DNA from: Larix sibirica
Lineage: Eukaryota; Streptophyta; Pinopsida; Pinales; Pinaceae
DNA: 13,278 bases
Direction of reading: 5' to 3'
NCBI GenBank assembly: GCA_004151065.3
Contig: NWUY0300012501.1
Span: forward strand, 35,623-48,900
Both the position numbers and the translations under genes were made by a program. Positions 1-8,922 of this stretch are shown in pieces (position 1 is the first letter of the stretch; each line of letters begins with the position of its first letter). The notes under the pieces were generated by a model. The model saw only the letters and a program-made list of their open reading frames with translations. It was not told where the DNA came from and did not search any database.

Positions 1-211
1 AGCTAGGAACCCTTACCCTTGAGTTCTGCTACTCGTAGGTGCTTCAGAAGCCATAGATTGAGGCTGCAGGAGGTTCTATAGCAGCCAATACCAGGTTGGA
101 CTTCTTCTATGCCACACACTGGAAGCACCCAACAAAATGGATTGCCCAAGAGAACCGTGGATCAGTGAAGGAGATGCCTGAGCCCAGAAGAGTGTTGTGT
201 GGGGCAAGTAT
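1..211. other. Left flank of the retrotransposon, unidentified
   Basis: This is the sequence outside the left LTR. A plus-strand frame is open from 57 to 224, following two TAG codons at 36-38 and 54-56, and it runs into the LTR. It could encode about 51 residues before the LTR edge, including the words LDFFYATHWKH and KEMPEPRRVLCGA. I do not recognise a family, and the stretch is too short to prove coding. The five bases next to the LTR are AGTAT (207-211). They would be half of a target-site duplication, but the partner cannot be checked because the other end of the element is truncated. Confidence 0.4.
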
Positions 212-1002
212 TGTTGAGATTTTTTAACTATATTTATAGGAACACTAAACAATACTCACATTAATTATCAACCAAGGGTACGTCTTTTATTTCAAGGTTA
301 CGTGCAAGGTATATGTAGGCTACAATTTCCTCTTATAGTTCCAATGATACTAAATGCTTATGCAACTAGATGCATGAAAAAATCAACCAAACCCACTTTT
401 TCTTGAAAAGGAAACACACTCCTAATTAAATTGCACACAATTCCCAAAAGAAATATTTAATCAACACTATTTATACTGGAAAGGAAATCACAGCTTTGGA
501 TTCAAATCCACACCACAAGTAACAACATTCTACCAACCTAGAAAACAACAACTATAGATCTAGAACAAATCCTTAAGAGAGAATGCACCTGCTATAATAT
601 TAAAGGAAGCAATGATATTTTAAAATAATTTAAACCAAAGTGCAAAAGTTACAATGAATATCTATCTTGTGGAAGTAACAATTGTGATTAACTAGAAATT
701 GCATCTAACAATTAATATAAAGATTGTTGATTACAAGTAACACTGTATACACTAACATCCAACACCAATGAATAAAAATTATAAGTAACAACAACATACA
801 CAGGTACTAAGAATTATATAAACGATCTATGATAAATCTACTTAATAAATAAATGAAATAAAAACACCTGGTTAATGAAGGAGCCCTTCCCCCTTTGATC
901 GGGGCTTTAGAACAACTCATAAAGTAACACTTAGACTACACGAACCAACATATCTTGCATTAAAACAAAAAGAAATTACATCAAGGTCCAACAATCGTTC
1001 TT

Positions 1003-1003
1003 C

Positions 1004-1051
<48 letters not shown>
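1003..1051. repeat. (CT)n microsatellite in the LTR
   Basis: About 49 bases of CT dinucleotides, interrupted once near 1025-1027 (CTTTC). On the transcribed strand this is a GA tract just downstream of the TATA candidate, so it would fall at or after the transcript start. No partner exists in the right LTR because that region is missing there. Confidence 0.95.
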
Positions 1052-1086
1052 ACCTAGCTAGCACCCCTTTCACGGGAGGAATCATT

Positions 1087-1094
1087 GATTTATA
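1087..1094 (-). promoter_or_regulatory. Candidate TATA box of the 3' LTR
   Basis: The minus strand reads TATAAATC, a good plant TATA element, within the LTR and about 35-40 nt upstream of the GA microsatellite. The start site would be expected near 1055-1065. The 5' LTR, which should drive the element, no longer has this region. Any transcript from this copy would therefore run leftwards out of the element into the flank. Confidence 0.5.
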
Positions 1095-1134
1095 CATTTT
1101 TGGATGGAAAACTCTCCAAATAGAATATGAGAAT

Positions 1135-1161
1135 GCCTTGAGAAATGAATATTCTCAAGGC
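1135..1161. repeat. Perfect 10-bp inverted repeat upstream of the TATA candidate
   Basis: The arms GCCTTGAGAA (1135-1144) and TTCTCAAGGC (1152-1161) are exact reverse complements around a 7-base loop. In element orientation the hairpin lies about 40 bp upstream of the TATA candidate, within U3. It could be a palindromic protein-binding site or a chance hairpin. Confidence 0.85.
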
Positions 1162-1747
1162 CGTTAATAACAATACATAGCATGAGATATGTCTACACAT
1201 TCATGTTGTTACAACAAGTTTACAAAGTATGACATTATGTTGTATAATCACAACTGTAGATAATTGCAATGGCTGGTACTTCCCGTATCTTCAAGTGACT
1301 TAGAATCACCACGTTGGAACATATCCACCCCTATACTTGAGCATCGGTCGAATACCAAATGCTCAAGTATCAAATGAAATTGTAAGTGTGGTGGAAACAA
1401 CGTAATTATGGGAGTAACAATGCTTGGAAGTAATAACATATTCAAAAGAGATATTATCCAGGCCTACATGGGAGTAACAATATCCAATCTTGAGAAGACA
1501 ATGTCGTATTCTCATCTTGCAAGTACATAACTTCAAGCCATCTCATCAATAACCCAAAATCAGTCATGAAATACTTAATATCCTGCATTATGGCTTAAAA
1601 TAATGTATGCCATGAGAAAGGCTATATCTTAAGCAATTTTCAAGGTCATAAATATGATATCATAAAAAAGGGTAAAATGATGACTCAAAAATGTCTTCAA
1701 AACAAGATAAATGGATGGAAAAAAAAGTACAAATCAGGGACCCAACA

Positions 1748-1758
1748 TCTCCCCCCAA
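1748..1758 (-). promoter_or_regulatory. 3' polypurine tract
   Basis: The minus strand reads TTGGGGGGAGA immediately before the LTR start TGTTGGG. A G-rich purine run touching the 3' LTR is the primer for plus-strand DNA synthesis in LTR retrotransposons. Its position fixes both the element's orientation and the inner edge of the LTR. Confidence 0.9.
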
Positions 1759-2045
1759 TTGGACCCATTGCATGTCCTCATGCAGCTGAATTCTATCTGA
1801 GATCTAAGTTGGCCCAAGAGTAGGTCTCATGCAGTGTACTAAGATGATAGGCCTCTTCTGTGTCTTCTCCAGGAGCTCTAAAATGAGCTGAAACCATAAC
1901 CTTTGCACACCCAATGTTGCTCTATCCCTACCGAATCACAAAAAGAGCGATAATTTTCTATAAGCAACTAGATCAAAGGAAAATGAAATTTTAGGCCGAT
2001 CCACCTAGGCTCTCTTTACTTAACACACTGTATATACCTATTCAA
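1759..2045 (-). other. 3' untranslated region of the element
   Basis: About 290 bases lie between the end of the third frame and the polypurine tract. The minus strand has no sustained open frame. I see no repeat or regulatory motif beyond the polypurine tract itself. Confidence 0.6.
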
Positions 2046-3047
2046 TCATCCCATGTCCCTCCTAAAATTTGGAAACCCAAAAATTTCCCTCGTTCTGATC
2101 TCCACTTTATACATTTCCCATCTTCTTTTGCAACCATGCAGAGCCTCAGATGTGAGGTCATTGATACAAGCAACATACTGGGAAAACACGTGTGCCTGAA
2201 TATTCATAATCAATCTTGAAAGATCATCGGATATAGAAATTGGGGTTTGGGCTCTAATAAGATCAATTGCGTTCGCTGTTTTTGCTCTAACCCTTAATTC
2301 ACATATGATCTGGTTTATTTCCACAGTTTCTTTGGTTATTTTCCATTTAATCTGATACAACATATATGACACAAAGGCTTGCAACTAAAGATCCCCTATA
2401 TAGGTTTTGGGATTAAAATTTCCCTCACATGGTAGGATGAAATCATGAAAATAAAATTCACACAAGGAATGTTGTGTAACCATATCATCTTCATAGAAAA
2501 CTTTCCAAAATGATTTAGCATCAATGAATTGATAGGACCTACCATTAACTATAGATGACGACCGTAAAAGAATGAATTTCTCTTGTAGTAATAGGGCATA
2601 CACAAGGGAAGGTCCCCTGCACTAGCCCAATAAATCCTGGACTAGTGAACACATAGTGTGCTTCTCTTCTTCTTTCCTCTTGACCTAGCCTTACGCTTCC
2701 TTCAATTTCTTCTGATCCTCCCTCCATTGTTTCTTCTCTATTATGTGGAGGGTTAGTTTGTATACCCTCTTTCTTTCCATGGTTCAGCCGATTTATTGAT
2801 GCTCTTGAAGAGGAACCAAACCCTCTTGAAAAGACATCACCAATGCTTTCCATTTACAAATTTCATCCTGTAAAAGCACGGGGGAAGGAAATTTAGAGGT
2901 ATAAACCCCAACCTCCCTTGTTTTCACTGCTGCATGTGTAGATACTGTCCTGACCTTTATATCTGCAAGGGCATACCTAATAGGTCCATCCCAATCTGAA
3001 TAAGGATCCTTCTTCACCTTCCTATTCGCTCTTATATTTGTAGAGGC

Positions 3048-3191
3048 TACCTTACTAAATGTTTTTTGCGCATCAACAAGGGTATTTAACCTTGAAGCCT
3101 TGGATAATTCTCTTATCTGTTTCTTCAATTCTTTAATTTGCTGTCCCAATTTTAAAAATTTCCTTTTCAATCTCATAACTTTTTTAACCAA
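3048..3191 (-). other. Predicted coiled coil in the third frame
   Basis: The minus-strand frame starting at 3191 is dense in Lys, Arg, Leu and Glu, with heptad-like spacing (LKRKFLKLGQQIKELKKQI). It lies between the TQEP repeats and the C-terminal domain. A self-association role is inference. The frame continues open to 2793. Confidence 0.5.
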
Positions 3192-3340
3192 ATAGAGGTT
3201 TCCTCCTACCTTTCATGGTTCCCATCATACTCGTTTCTCCTCTCATGTATTCAATTTCCCCATCTTGTGTTGAATTGACTCCTTGTTGCGTAGACAAAGA
3301 AGTAGCAACAACTTCCTCTTCTTCTACTTTTACTGAGGCT

Positions 3341-3668
3341 GGTTCTTGTGTAAGAGCTTATGTGTTAATCACCATTTTAGGAGCTATTTTTTTTGTAACA
3401 AACTCCCCATCAACCATCTTGTTCGTAGTTGGTTCTTATGTGGTAGGCATGAAGTCTTCCTCAATTATCTCTAGTGGAGCCGCAATAGGAAATTCCTCTT
3501 GTCCGTGTGCAGTTTCTACTTTCTCCCTCTATGACTAGTTCTTGTGTAATAGTCATATCGTTTTCTACAATTGGTTCGGAAGAAGTAGTAGCAATAGGGT
3601 TTCCTAGTTCATATTATTTTGTAACAACCTCAACATTATCTATTTCCCTTATTGTTGGTTCTTGTGTA
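3341..3668 (-). repeat. Diverged repeats with a TQEP core inside the third frame
   Basis: The plus-strand word GGTTCTTGTGTA or a near copy recurs at 3341, 3431, 3537 and 3657, at spacings of 90, 106 and 120 bases. On the minus strand it encodes TQEP or TQEL. Ser/Glu-rich segments lie between the copies. The 106-base step breaks the frame, which shows an indel. This looks like an old in-frame minisatellite in a disordered linker. Confidence 0.6.
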
Positions 3669-3724
3669 GAAGCCAAAGGGGTAATGATAGGTGGTTCTAC
3701 CTCTGCCGATTCAAGACCCATTGA

Positions 3725-3784
3725 CCTAGTTCTTCTTCTTGGAAAGTATGCCACAAATTCGACAACTGTCCTTTTTCTACTTTT
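3725..3784 (-). other. Basic bipartite patch resembling a nuclear localisation signal
   Basis: KSRKR (3770-3784) and RRRTR (3725-3739) are separated by ten residues in the same open minus-strand stretch. This is the spacing style of a bipartite nuclear localisation signal. Function is inference only. Confidence 0.35.
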
Positions 3785-5015
3785 TGGTGTAGGAGGCATT
3801 GAAGGTTGTTCTTCCTCTATGATGCATGGTCACCATCCTTCCTTTGGAGTATTTTCTCTAATAATTTCAACATCACTATCTACTAGCGGCGACATAGAAT
3901 GGACATGCCCTAGTTTCTCTTCAACCTCCTCAAGTTCATCCACCTAGTCAACCCATTATGGTGTTCCTATTGCTTCTAATGTTACCCCTATTGTTATTTG
4001 ATTTTTATGTTCCTCACGGTCCACTTCTTTTTCTTTCTCCTGCTCTTCCCCTTTGCACTATTCATCATCCCCTGATTCTCTCCGTTCTACTTCCTCAGAC
4101 TCTGTCTCTCCTTGCTCCAATTCCCTCTATTGAAATTCTTACCCAGATTATTTCGGCAGTCCCATAAATAACCTCCATGTTAATTGAGCGCTTTCAAGGG
4201 CATCAAGAACCAATATATTAATTAGGACATGGTTCATGATTACCGCTGAGGGATGTTTTGACGCTTTTGCAGAACATGCCATGAGTTGCATGGAAATCAG
4301 AAGAAAATACGACAAATTCAGTAGAACACAATGCCTCAAATATGTTAATACCTTGGGGTGGTAGGAAAAAATTACCTGGTAACAACCTTCACATGTAATA
4401 TATTTCTAAATGAAGAAGGATAGATCCCCCCATGGTATAGGTATGGATTTTTGTGCGCATTCCTTGCCTCATCGCTGCAAAAATTCCCCTCCTCCCATGA
4501 ACTCATTTGCAGCTCTGAACAAGGGAGTCCTTCTACCAAACCATCACTTTCCTTCCTATGAAATCCCCATCACCCTGTATTTTTCCTCTTCTCTCACAAA
4601 AATTTGTATGCCCCTCACTGTGGAGCTCTCATTGTCCAGGTTCTGAGTGAAATCTAGTGCCACATATTTATTGAAACGTTGTAGTCTCTCAAAATAAACT
4701 GTCCACCCTGCATGTTGAAACATCTGATAGACTGCTCTATTTCTATGAAGTTGCTCTATATCCTTAGGTTCGTTTGAATCAATGAGCACCCCATCTCTGT
4801 GAATTACAATTGAACTTGAATGGTAGCTTGGGTGGTTCTATTATTGTGATAACTGGCTTAAAAAATTTGTGCATGGAGAAGTGGTGAGGGTGGACACAAT
4901 GTTTTAATTTAGCACGTTTCAGATTCAAATTTAACAACACAACCATGCATGGAGTGTTTAAATGGTCCATACAACCATGTGCAAGTGGCTATATCTTACA
5001 TGTTTTGGAGTTAGT

Positions 5016-5027
5016 GCCTCCCCCCAA
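5016..5027 (-). promoter_or_regulatory. Internal second polypurine tract candidate
   Basis: The minus strand reads TTGGGGGGAGGC. It shares the ten bases TTGGGGGGAG with the 3' polypurine tract at 1748-1758. It sits between integrase and the third frame. It could be a second plus-strand priming site or a fossil of an earlier 3' end. Function is inference. Confidence 0.45.
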
Positions 5028-5760
5028 CTAAAGAGCTGGATGCCCACATCCGATCGAGGTGGAAGGTGATATCCAATCGATGCATCACAATCATTTCAAG
5101 AAATAATGAGGCATTAAGTTGAATCATACCTAATTTGACTTAGCATAAGTGGACATGAGTGATAACATGAGTGGCATTCATTGATGATTGATTTGTTTAT
5201 GGCGGTGTTAAAAGTACAATGATATCAACATCCCTAGTGATGACAGGATTTGATGTTGACTTGTTTCGGCTTTGGAGAAAAATAGCAATAGCAACTTCCA
5301 ATTTTGGTGACAAATTTGGTGGAGTAAACGATAAATGGAAGCAAATAAACAAGTTGTAGCAACATTGACATTGATGTTACTTGTTGGGTTCGTGTTTTTG
5401 AAATGAAGCTCTACTAAAAAAAATCAAGCTGTAACTTATAGCATTGAAAGAAACAATAAGATTTTTGATCATGCCATTGCTTGGAAGTTTCAACATTTTT
5501 CATCATGCTCTTACTTGGACAAGTAACAAACTCTGCAAAAGTTACAATGCTTATTTATTCCTAGAAAAATCAGTCAATCTTGTATTGAAAAAGAGTCACA
5601 GTGTCCCACAAAAATTATGATTAGCATGGATTATTTGCTGGAACAAAAATGGCTTGGATAATTTGAGTTTTTTTTAACATATTCCAACTGCCAGCAAGCT
5701 GGTTTTCAATTGACATCTGTCCAATTGCACCCCCAAAGGAGTTTTCATAGTCATATTTAC

Positions 5761-5786
5761 TCTCTCTCTCTCTCTCTCTCTCTCTC
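5761..5786. repeat. (TC)13 microsatellite
   Basis: An uninterrupted TC dinucleotide run of 26 bases. It lies 17 bases beyond the integrase stop codon in element orientation, where it reads as GA. Confidence 0.97.
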
Positions 5787-5802
5787 TTTATATTCAAAGA
5801 AA

Positions 5803-7016
5803 TCATGAAAATGAGGGTGTGGAGGAATGCTCCTCCTTATGCATCACTTCTAGATGTGGACTGGAAGAAACATGTTTCATGAAGGAATCCTTTGAAGGTG
5901 GATGATTATACAACCATATATGAAGTCCATTGTCGAGCATAGGGGTGTGTTCTTCGTCTATGGTTACATGTTTAACAATACCATTATTGAATATTCTATC
6001 CACCTCGTAAGGACCCAACCACTTGGTGCAAAGATTACCCTTGAAACCTTTGAATATGGAATCATACAACAATGCCCAATCTCCTGGATGAAACATATGC
6101 TTTTTGATAAGCCTATCATGAGATTTTGCAGGTTGTTGCACAATGGCAGTATGTTGCATTGCAACTAAATGAATCTCATACAACTCATTAATATGGTCTA
6201 GTTGATGTTTCTGAGTTGTAGTTAATTCTAGACCAACCTCTATAGAAATTATAAGCATGCTGATTTCAAATTCAATTGGGAATATCATATACTTACCATA
6301 TACAAGCTCAAATGGGGAGAATTCTGTGTTGTTTCGCAAAGTAGTCTTGTAGTCCCATAGAGCCTTTAGAATCCAGTCAACCCAATCATGAAAATAGTTG
6401 GCCATAGTTTTCATAAGAATGTTCTCTCGTACTTTATTGGTTCTCTCGACCTGCCCATTTTCTTATGGATGGTATGGTGAATAAACTCGATGCTAAATCT
6501 TATATTTTGCAAGAATCTCCTCAATCTTGTGTCCTGTAAACTATCCTCCTCTGTTTGTGAATATTTCCCTTGGTATCCCATAATGCATGAAGATCTCCTC
6601 AAACAAAAACTCTATCACAACCTAGTGTGTAGCTCTTGAAATAGCCATTGCTTCTTCCCATTTAAATGCATACCAGAATATTGGATTTTTTGTGAGATCT
6701 ATTGGATGCATGAAATCAAGAGCCCACTTCTCAAAAGTCTCTACTACTAGATGAGTTTACAACAACATTTCATCAGATTGGGTGGTTTGTCCCATCTGCT
6801 AGCATCTGTCACATCCTTGTACATATTTCTTTGTATCACAAAATATGGTGGGATATAAGTAACCCATGCGAAACACCTTATAGCCGTTCTCTTGTCTACT
6901 AAATTCCCTCCATAGGGTTTGTCATCATAGGCCTTATGGATGTCATGGATCTCATCCTCTCTTAAGCATGTCTCGATTTCCTGATATGCCCCTCTATAAA
7001 AGAGATATCCACCTAT
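5803..7016 (-). pseudogene. Integrase domain of pol, with GPY-type C-terminus
   Basis: This domain inserts element cDNA into the genome. The N-terminal zinc-binding region keeps the Cys pair (GCDRC, near 6790-6810), but its His positions look replaced. In the catalytic core the first Asp is kept in KWALDF (Asp codon 6715-6717). The second is Asn in FTNRGG (6553-6555). The Glu is kept in GQVERTNK (6445-6447). Asn to Glu spacing is 35 residues, matching the D-35-E of gypsy integrases. Three in-frame stops in this stretch sit where Gln is usual. The last 203 codons (6414-5803) are open and contain the GPY module (WALLYDS, KWLGPYEVDR) and the stop. No chromodomain follows. It is inactive by mutation. 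Confidence 0.9.
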
Positions 7017-7713
7017 CTATGAATAGCAAGAACTTTGTTGAATGATTTTATGTCTTTCCCTCGAAGAAAGGTTGTGTGGAAACTTCCATGCAACAAGATA
7101 ATTAGTAGCATCTGCATACCATGGTGTGTGAGTAGACAAGGAAAAAATATGTTCATCCAGGAAAATATCTTCTACAGGAGATTTGTCACCATTAATGGCA
7201 ACTCTAGATAAAAAATATGAAACCATATTGTCTTTTCTAGGCTTGTCAATAATGATAATATTAAATTCTTGCATTGGTAGCAACCACTTGGTAACTTGGG
7301 CACTTCTAATGGTTTTTTTAGCTATATTCATGATTGCCGAGTGATCCGTGTGTACAAAGATGGGGTAACCAATTATGTAGTGCCAAAACTTATAAATTTC
7401 AAACACAACAACAAGAAATTATTTTTTCGGTTTTCGTTTAATTCAACTTTGCAAGATCTAAGTTCCTAATAGTGTAATACATGGCTTAAGGCTTCTTTTA
7501 TTCCTCCTGTCCCAACACAACTCCAACAACAGTGTCCAAGGAATTTAAATAAATGTGGAATGGCAATGCACAATTTGGTCCTTGCAAAATAGGGGCTATA
7601 GACACCAATTTTTTAGTCTTGTAAAAGCAGATTGCAATAGTTAGTCCATAAAAATTCCACATATTTTGCAAGTAACTCAAACAAAGGAGATGCAAGCTTG
7701 GAAAATTTCTCAA
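7017..7713 (-). pseudogene. RNase H domain of pol and the RNase H-integrase linker
   Basis: RNase H removes the RNA strand during reverse transcription. The minus-strand frame near 7600-7500 ends LPFHIYLNSLDT then VVGVVLGQEE. The position that is normally the first catalytic Asp (TDAS-type motif) is Asn here (7543-7545). The frame 7406-7017 carries FVHTDHSAI, QEFNIIIIDKPRKDN and PWYADATNYLVAW, typical of the gypsy RNase H C-terminus and the start of the integrase region. At least one frameshift separates the two parts. Confidence 0.87.
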
Positions 7714-8440
7714 TGAAACGACGATAATGACTCATTTTTCCTAAGAAAATGTGTACGTCCTTTTGTTTTTTTGGAATGAATTTTTTTAAAATTATCTGAA
7801 CCTTGGCCGAATCGACCTGTATCCCTGCAACAGAAAGAAAATGTCCCAAGACCACCCCTTCTGTTATCATCATATGCCATTTTTCTATACTCAAATAAAT
7901 GCTAGTTTGTTTACAATGTTTAAGCACCTTCTCAAAATTAGATATGCTTCTATGAACTCAGTGTCACATGGTGTGAAATCATTCATATATATCTCAACAC
8001 TATCATTAACTAGATCAGAAAAAATTCCTAATATTTCCCTCTGGAAAGTAGCGCATTGTAGAACTCGGAAGGAAGAACCTGGTATGAAAATGTACCTCAT
8101 GGGAAAGTAAAAGTGGTATTGTCCCGATCTTCAAGACCAATCTGTATCTGGTTGTATCCGCCAAATCCATCAAGGAAAGAAAATAATTTATTCCCTAACA
8201 CTATGTATATAACTTAGTCAATAAATGGAAAAGGGAAGTGGTATTTTTGTGTCCTCTTTGTTGAGTTCTCGTTAATCGACATAGGTACTCTATTTGTAGT
8301 TCTTTTTGGGAATGATGACAAGAGGTGAAACACATTCATTATCAACTATTGGATAGATAAAATTGACATCTAACAATTTTTGGAGCTCTTGTTTGACAAC
8401 ATCCCTTAAGGCAGGGTTCATCCTCCTCTAAGATTAACTA
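7714..8440 (-). pseudogene. Reverse transcriptase domain of pol
   Basis: RT copies the element RNA into DNA. From its N-terminus the minus strand shows NPALRDVVKQELQKLLDV (near 8415), the word IPKKN, then motif A FLDGFGGYNQI with its catalytic Asp kept (8169-8171). The palm region follows, then EIYMNDFTP, where the usual YMDD is YMND (7978-7989; changed codon 7981-7983). Next comes the thumb/connection with GVVLGHFLS, GIQVD and HYRRFIEKFSKLASPLFELL (7927 to about 7640). The F-x-x-Y-M-D-D-F type of motif fits non-chromoviral plant gypsy elements better than the Tat YVDDM type. Stops and frame changes break it into at least three pieces (about 8420-8105, 8100-7891, 7927-7613). It is inactive. 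Confidence 0.92.
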
Positions 8441-8922
8441 GTAGGGATATAGCATTTTTTTATATAAAATGATAGGTACATAGATCAGGATGAAAACTCT
8501 TCATGTCCCTGTAATCCCATGTAAGAGCTTTTTTTTTGCTTACAGGACTTGTAACAATTTTTTCGGTATGTGAGGGAGTCAGGTTTGGATTGATGTTTAG
8601 TGGTTTTATTGACTCTATTTCAATTGGAGTGCTATTTTGGACTACTGTAGTTGGTATGCCTTCTTCTTCTTCCAAATCTAGTTCAAAATTTTTCTAGGCA
8701 TCATTATTTACTGCGGCTTCTAACAATTGAAACATAGGCTGAGAGACAGAGGAAGGATTGCTTCCGATAACATCATCCTCTAATTCATTTTTAAAAGACA
8801 ACTTTTTCACTTGTCAAGAAAGGCCGAACATTTTCATCTTTGAGCTCAAAATCAACCCACACATGGTTTTCACATGCCATGTTGGGATTTGTTGGTGGGT
8901 AAAGGACCAATTTTTTCATGAA
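8441..8922 (-). pseudogene. Protease-RT linker of pol
   Basis: The open minus-strand piece 8675-8460 reads MEEEEGIPTTVV and later WDYRDMKSFHPDLCTYHFI, then a stop, then the RT start. A segment like this precedes RT in plant gypsy polyproteins. Upstream of it (about 8922-8680) the reading is coding-like (CENHVWVDFELKDEN near 8870-8820) but broken by several stops. Confidence 0.6.

Larger units (their letters stand above)
212..1747 (-). repeat. 3' LTR, full length (about 1536 bp)
   Basis: In element orientation this LTR begins TGTTGGGTCC (at 1747) and ends TCTCAACA (at 212), giving the canonical TG...CA ends inside a short inverted repeat. The end at 1747 is fixed by the adjoining polypurine tract. 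The end at 212 is fixed by where similarity to the right LTR begins (TGTTG at 11870). Positions 212-739 are matched by the right-hand copy, whereas 740-1747 has no partner in the window. In element orientation 1747 to about 1095 would be U3, with a TATA candidate at 1087-1094, a hairpin at 1135-1161 and a GA microsatellite at 1003-1051 downstream of the TATA. A minus-strand frame at 1248-1445 lies inside the LTR and is not taken as a gene. Confidence 0.88.
2046..4970 (-). pseudogene. Decayed third (post-integrase) open reading frame of the retrotransposon
   Basis: Discontinuous minus-strand frames read as one former protein of about 970 codons. The N-terminal part (about 4800-4148) has a globular look, with words such as SNEPKDIEQLHRN, FERLQRF, WFGRRTPLF, KYIT and LNLSYFLL. 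They recall an uncharacterised protein seen behind integrase in plant gypsy elements; this is from memory and was not searched. Next come a Glu-rich acidic linker (about 4130-3950), a basic patch (KSRKR, PRRRTRS), TQEP-containing repeats, a Lys-rich coiled coil (about 3191-3050) and a C-terminal helical domain (2603-2046). In the C-terminal part one in-frame stop at 2385-2387 separates two open pieces, and frameshifts separate other blocks. It sits where Athila elements carry an env-like frame, but no clear signal peptide or membrane anchor is visible. Function is unknown. Confidence 0.65.
4971..5802 (-). other. Non-coding spacer between integrase and the third frame
   Basis: About 830 bases without a sustained minus-strand frame. 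It begins, in element orientation, with a GA microsatellite just after the integrase stop. It contains a second polypurine-like tract near its end. Between 5480 and 5549 it shares short words with the LTR, including an exact 16-base match. A frame reading RERERE is only translated microsatellite. Confidence 0.6.

Noticed and set aside
3215-3947. Two plus-strand Ser/Thr-rich open frames (3215-3538 and 3507-3947)
   Set aside because: They are antisense to the Glu- and repeat-rich part of the third frame. Codons for Glu, Gln and Lys on the minus strand read as Ser, Phe and Leu on the plus strand. No domain is seen.
4410-4646. Plus-strand frame of 78 codons
   Set aside because: It is antisense to the N-terminal domain of the third frame, where the minus strand gives recognisable, longer-range coding continuity.
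5376-5395. TGTTACTTGTTGGGTTCG as a possible internal LTR end
   Set aside because: It resembles the TGTTGGG terminus but lies on the opposite strand, and there is no flanking similarity to the LTR edge.
5621-5806. Minus-strand frame with an Arg-Glu repeat
   Set aside because: The repeat is translated GA microsatellite.
5803-5900. Chromodomain after integrase
   Set aside because: The frame ends about 30 residues after the GPY-type region, with only a short Ser/His-rich tail and no aromatic-cage pattern.
5902-6168. Plus-strand frame of 88 codons and the overlapping minus-strand frame 5964-6164
   Set aside because: Both are shadows of the integrase C-terminal reading frame.
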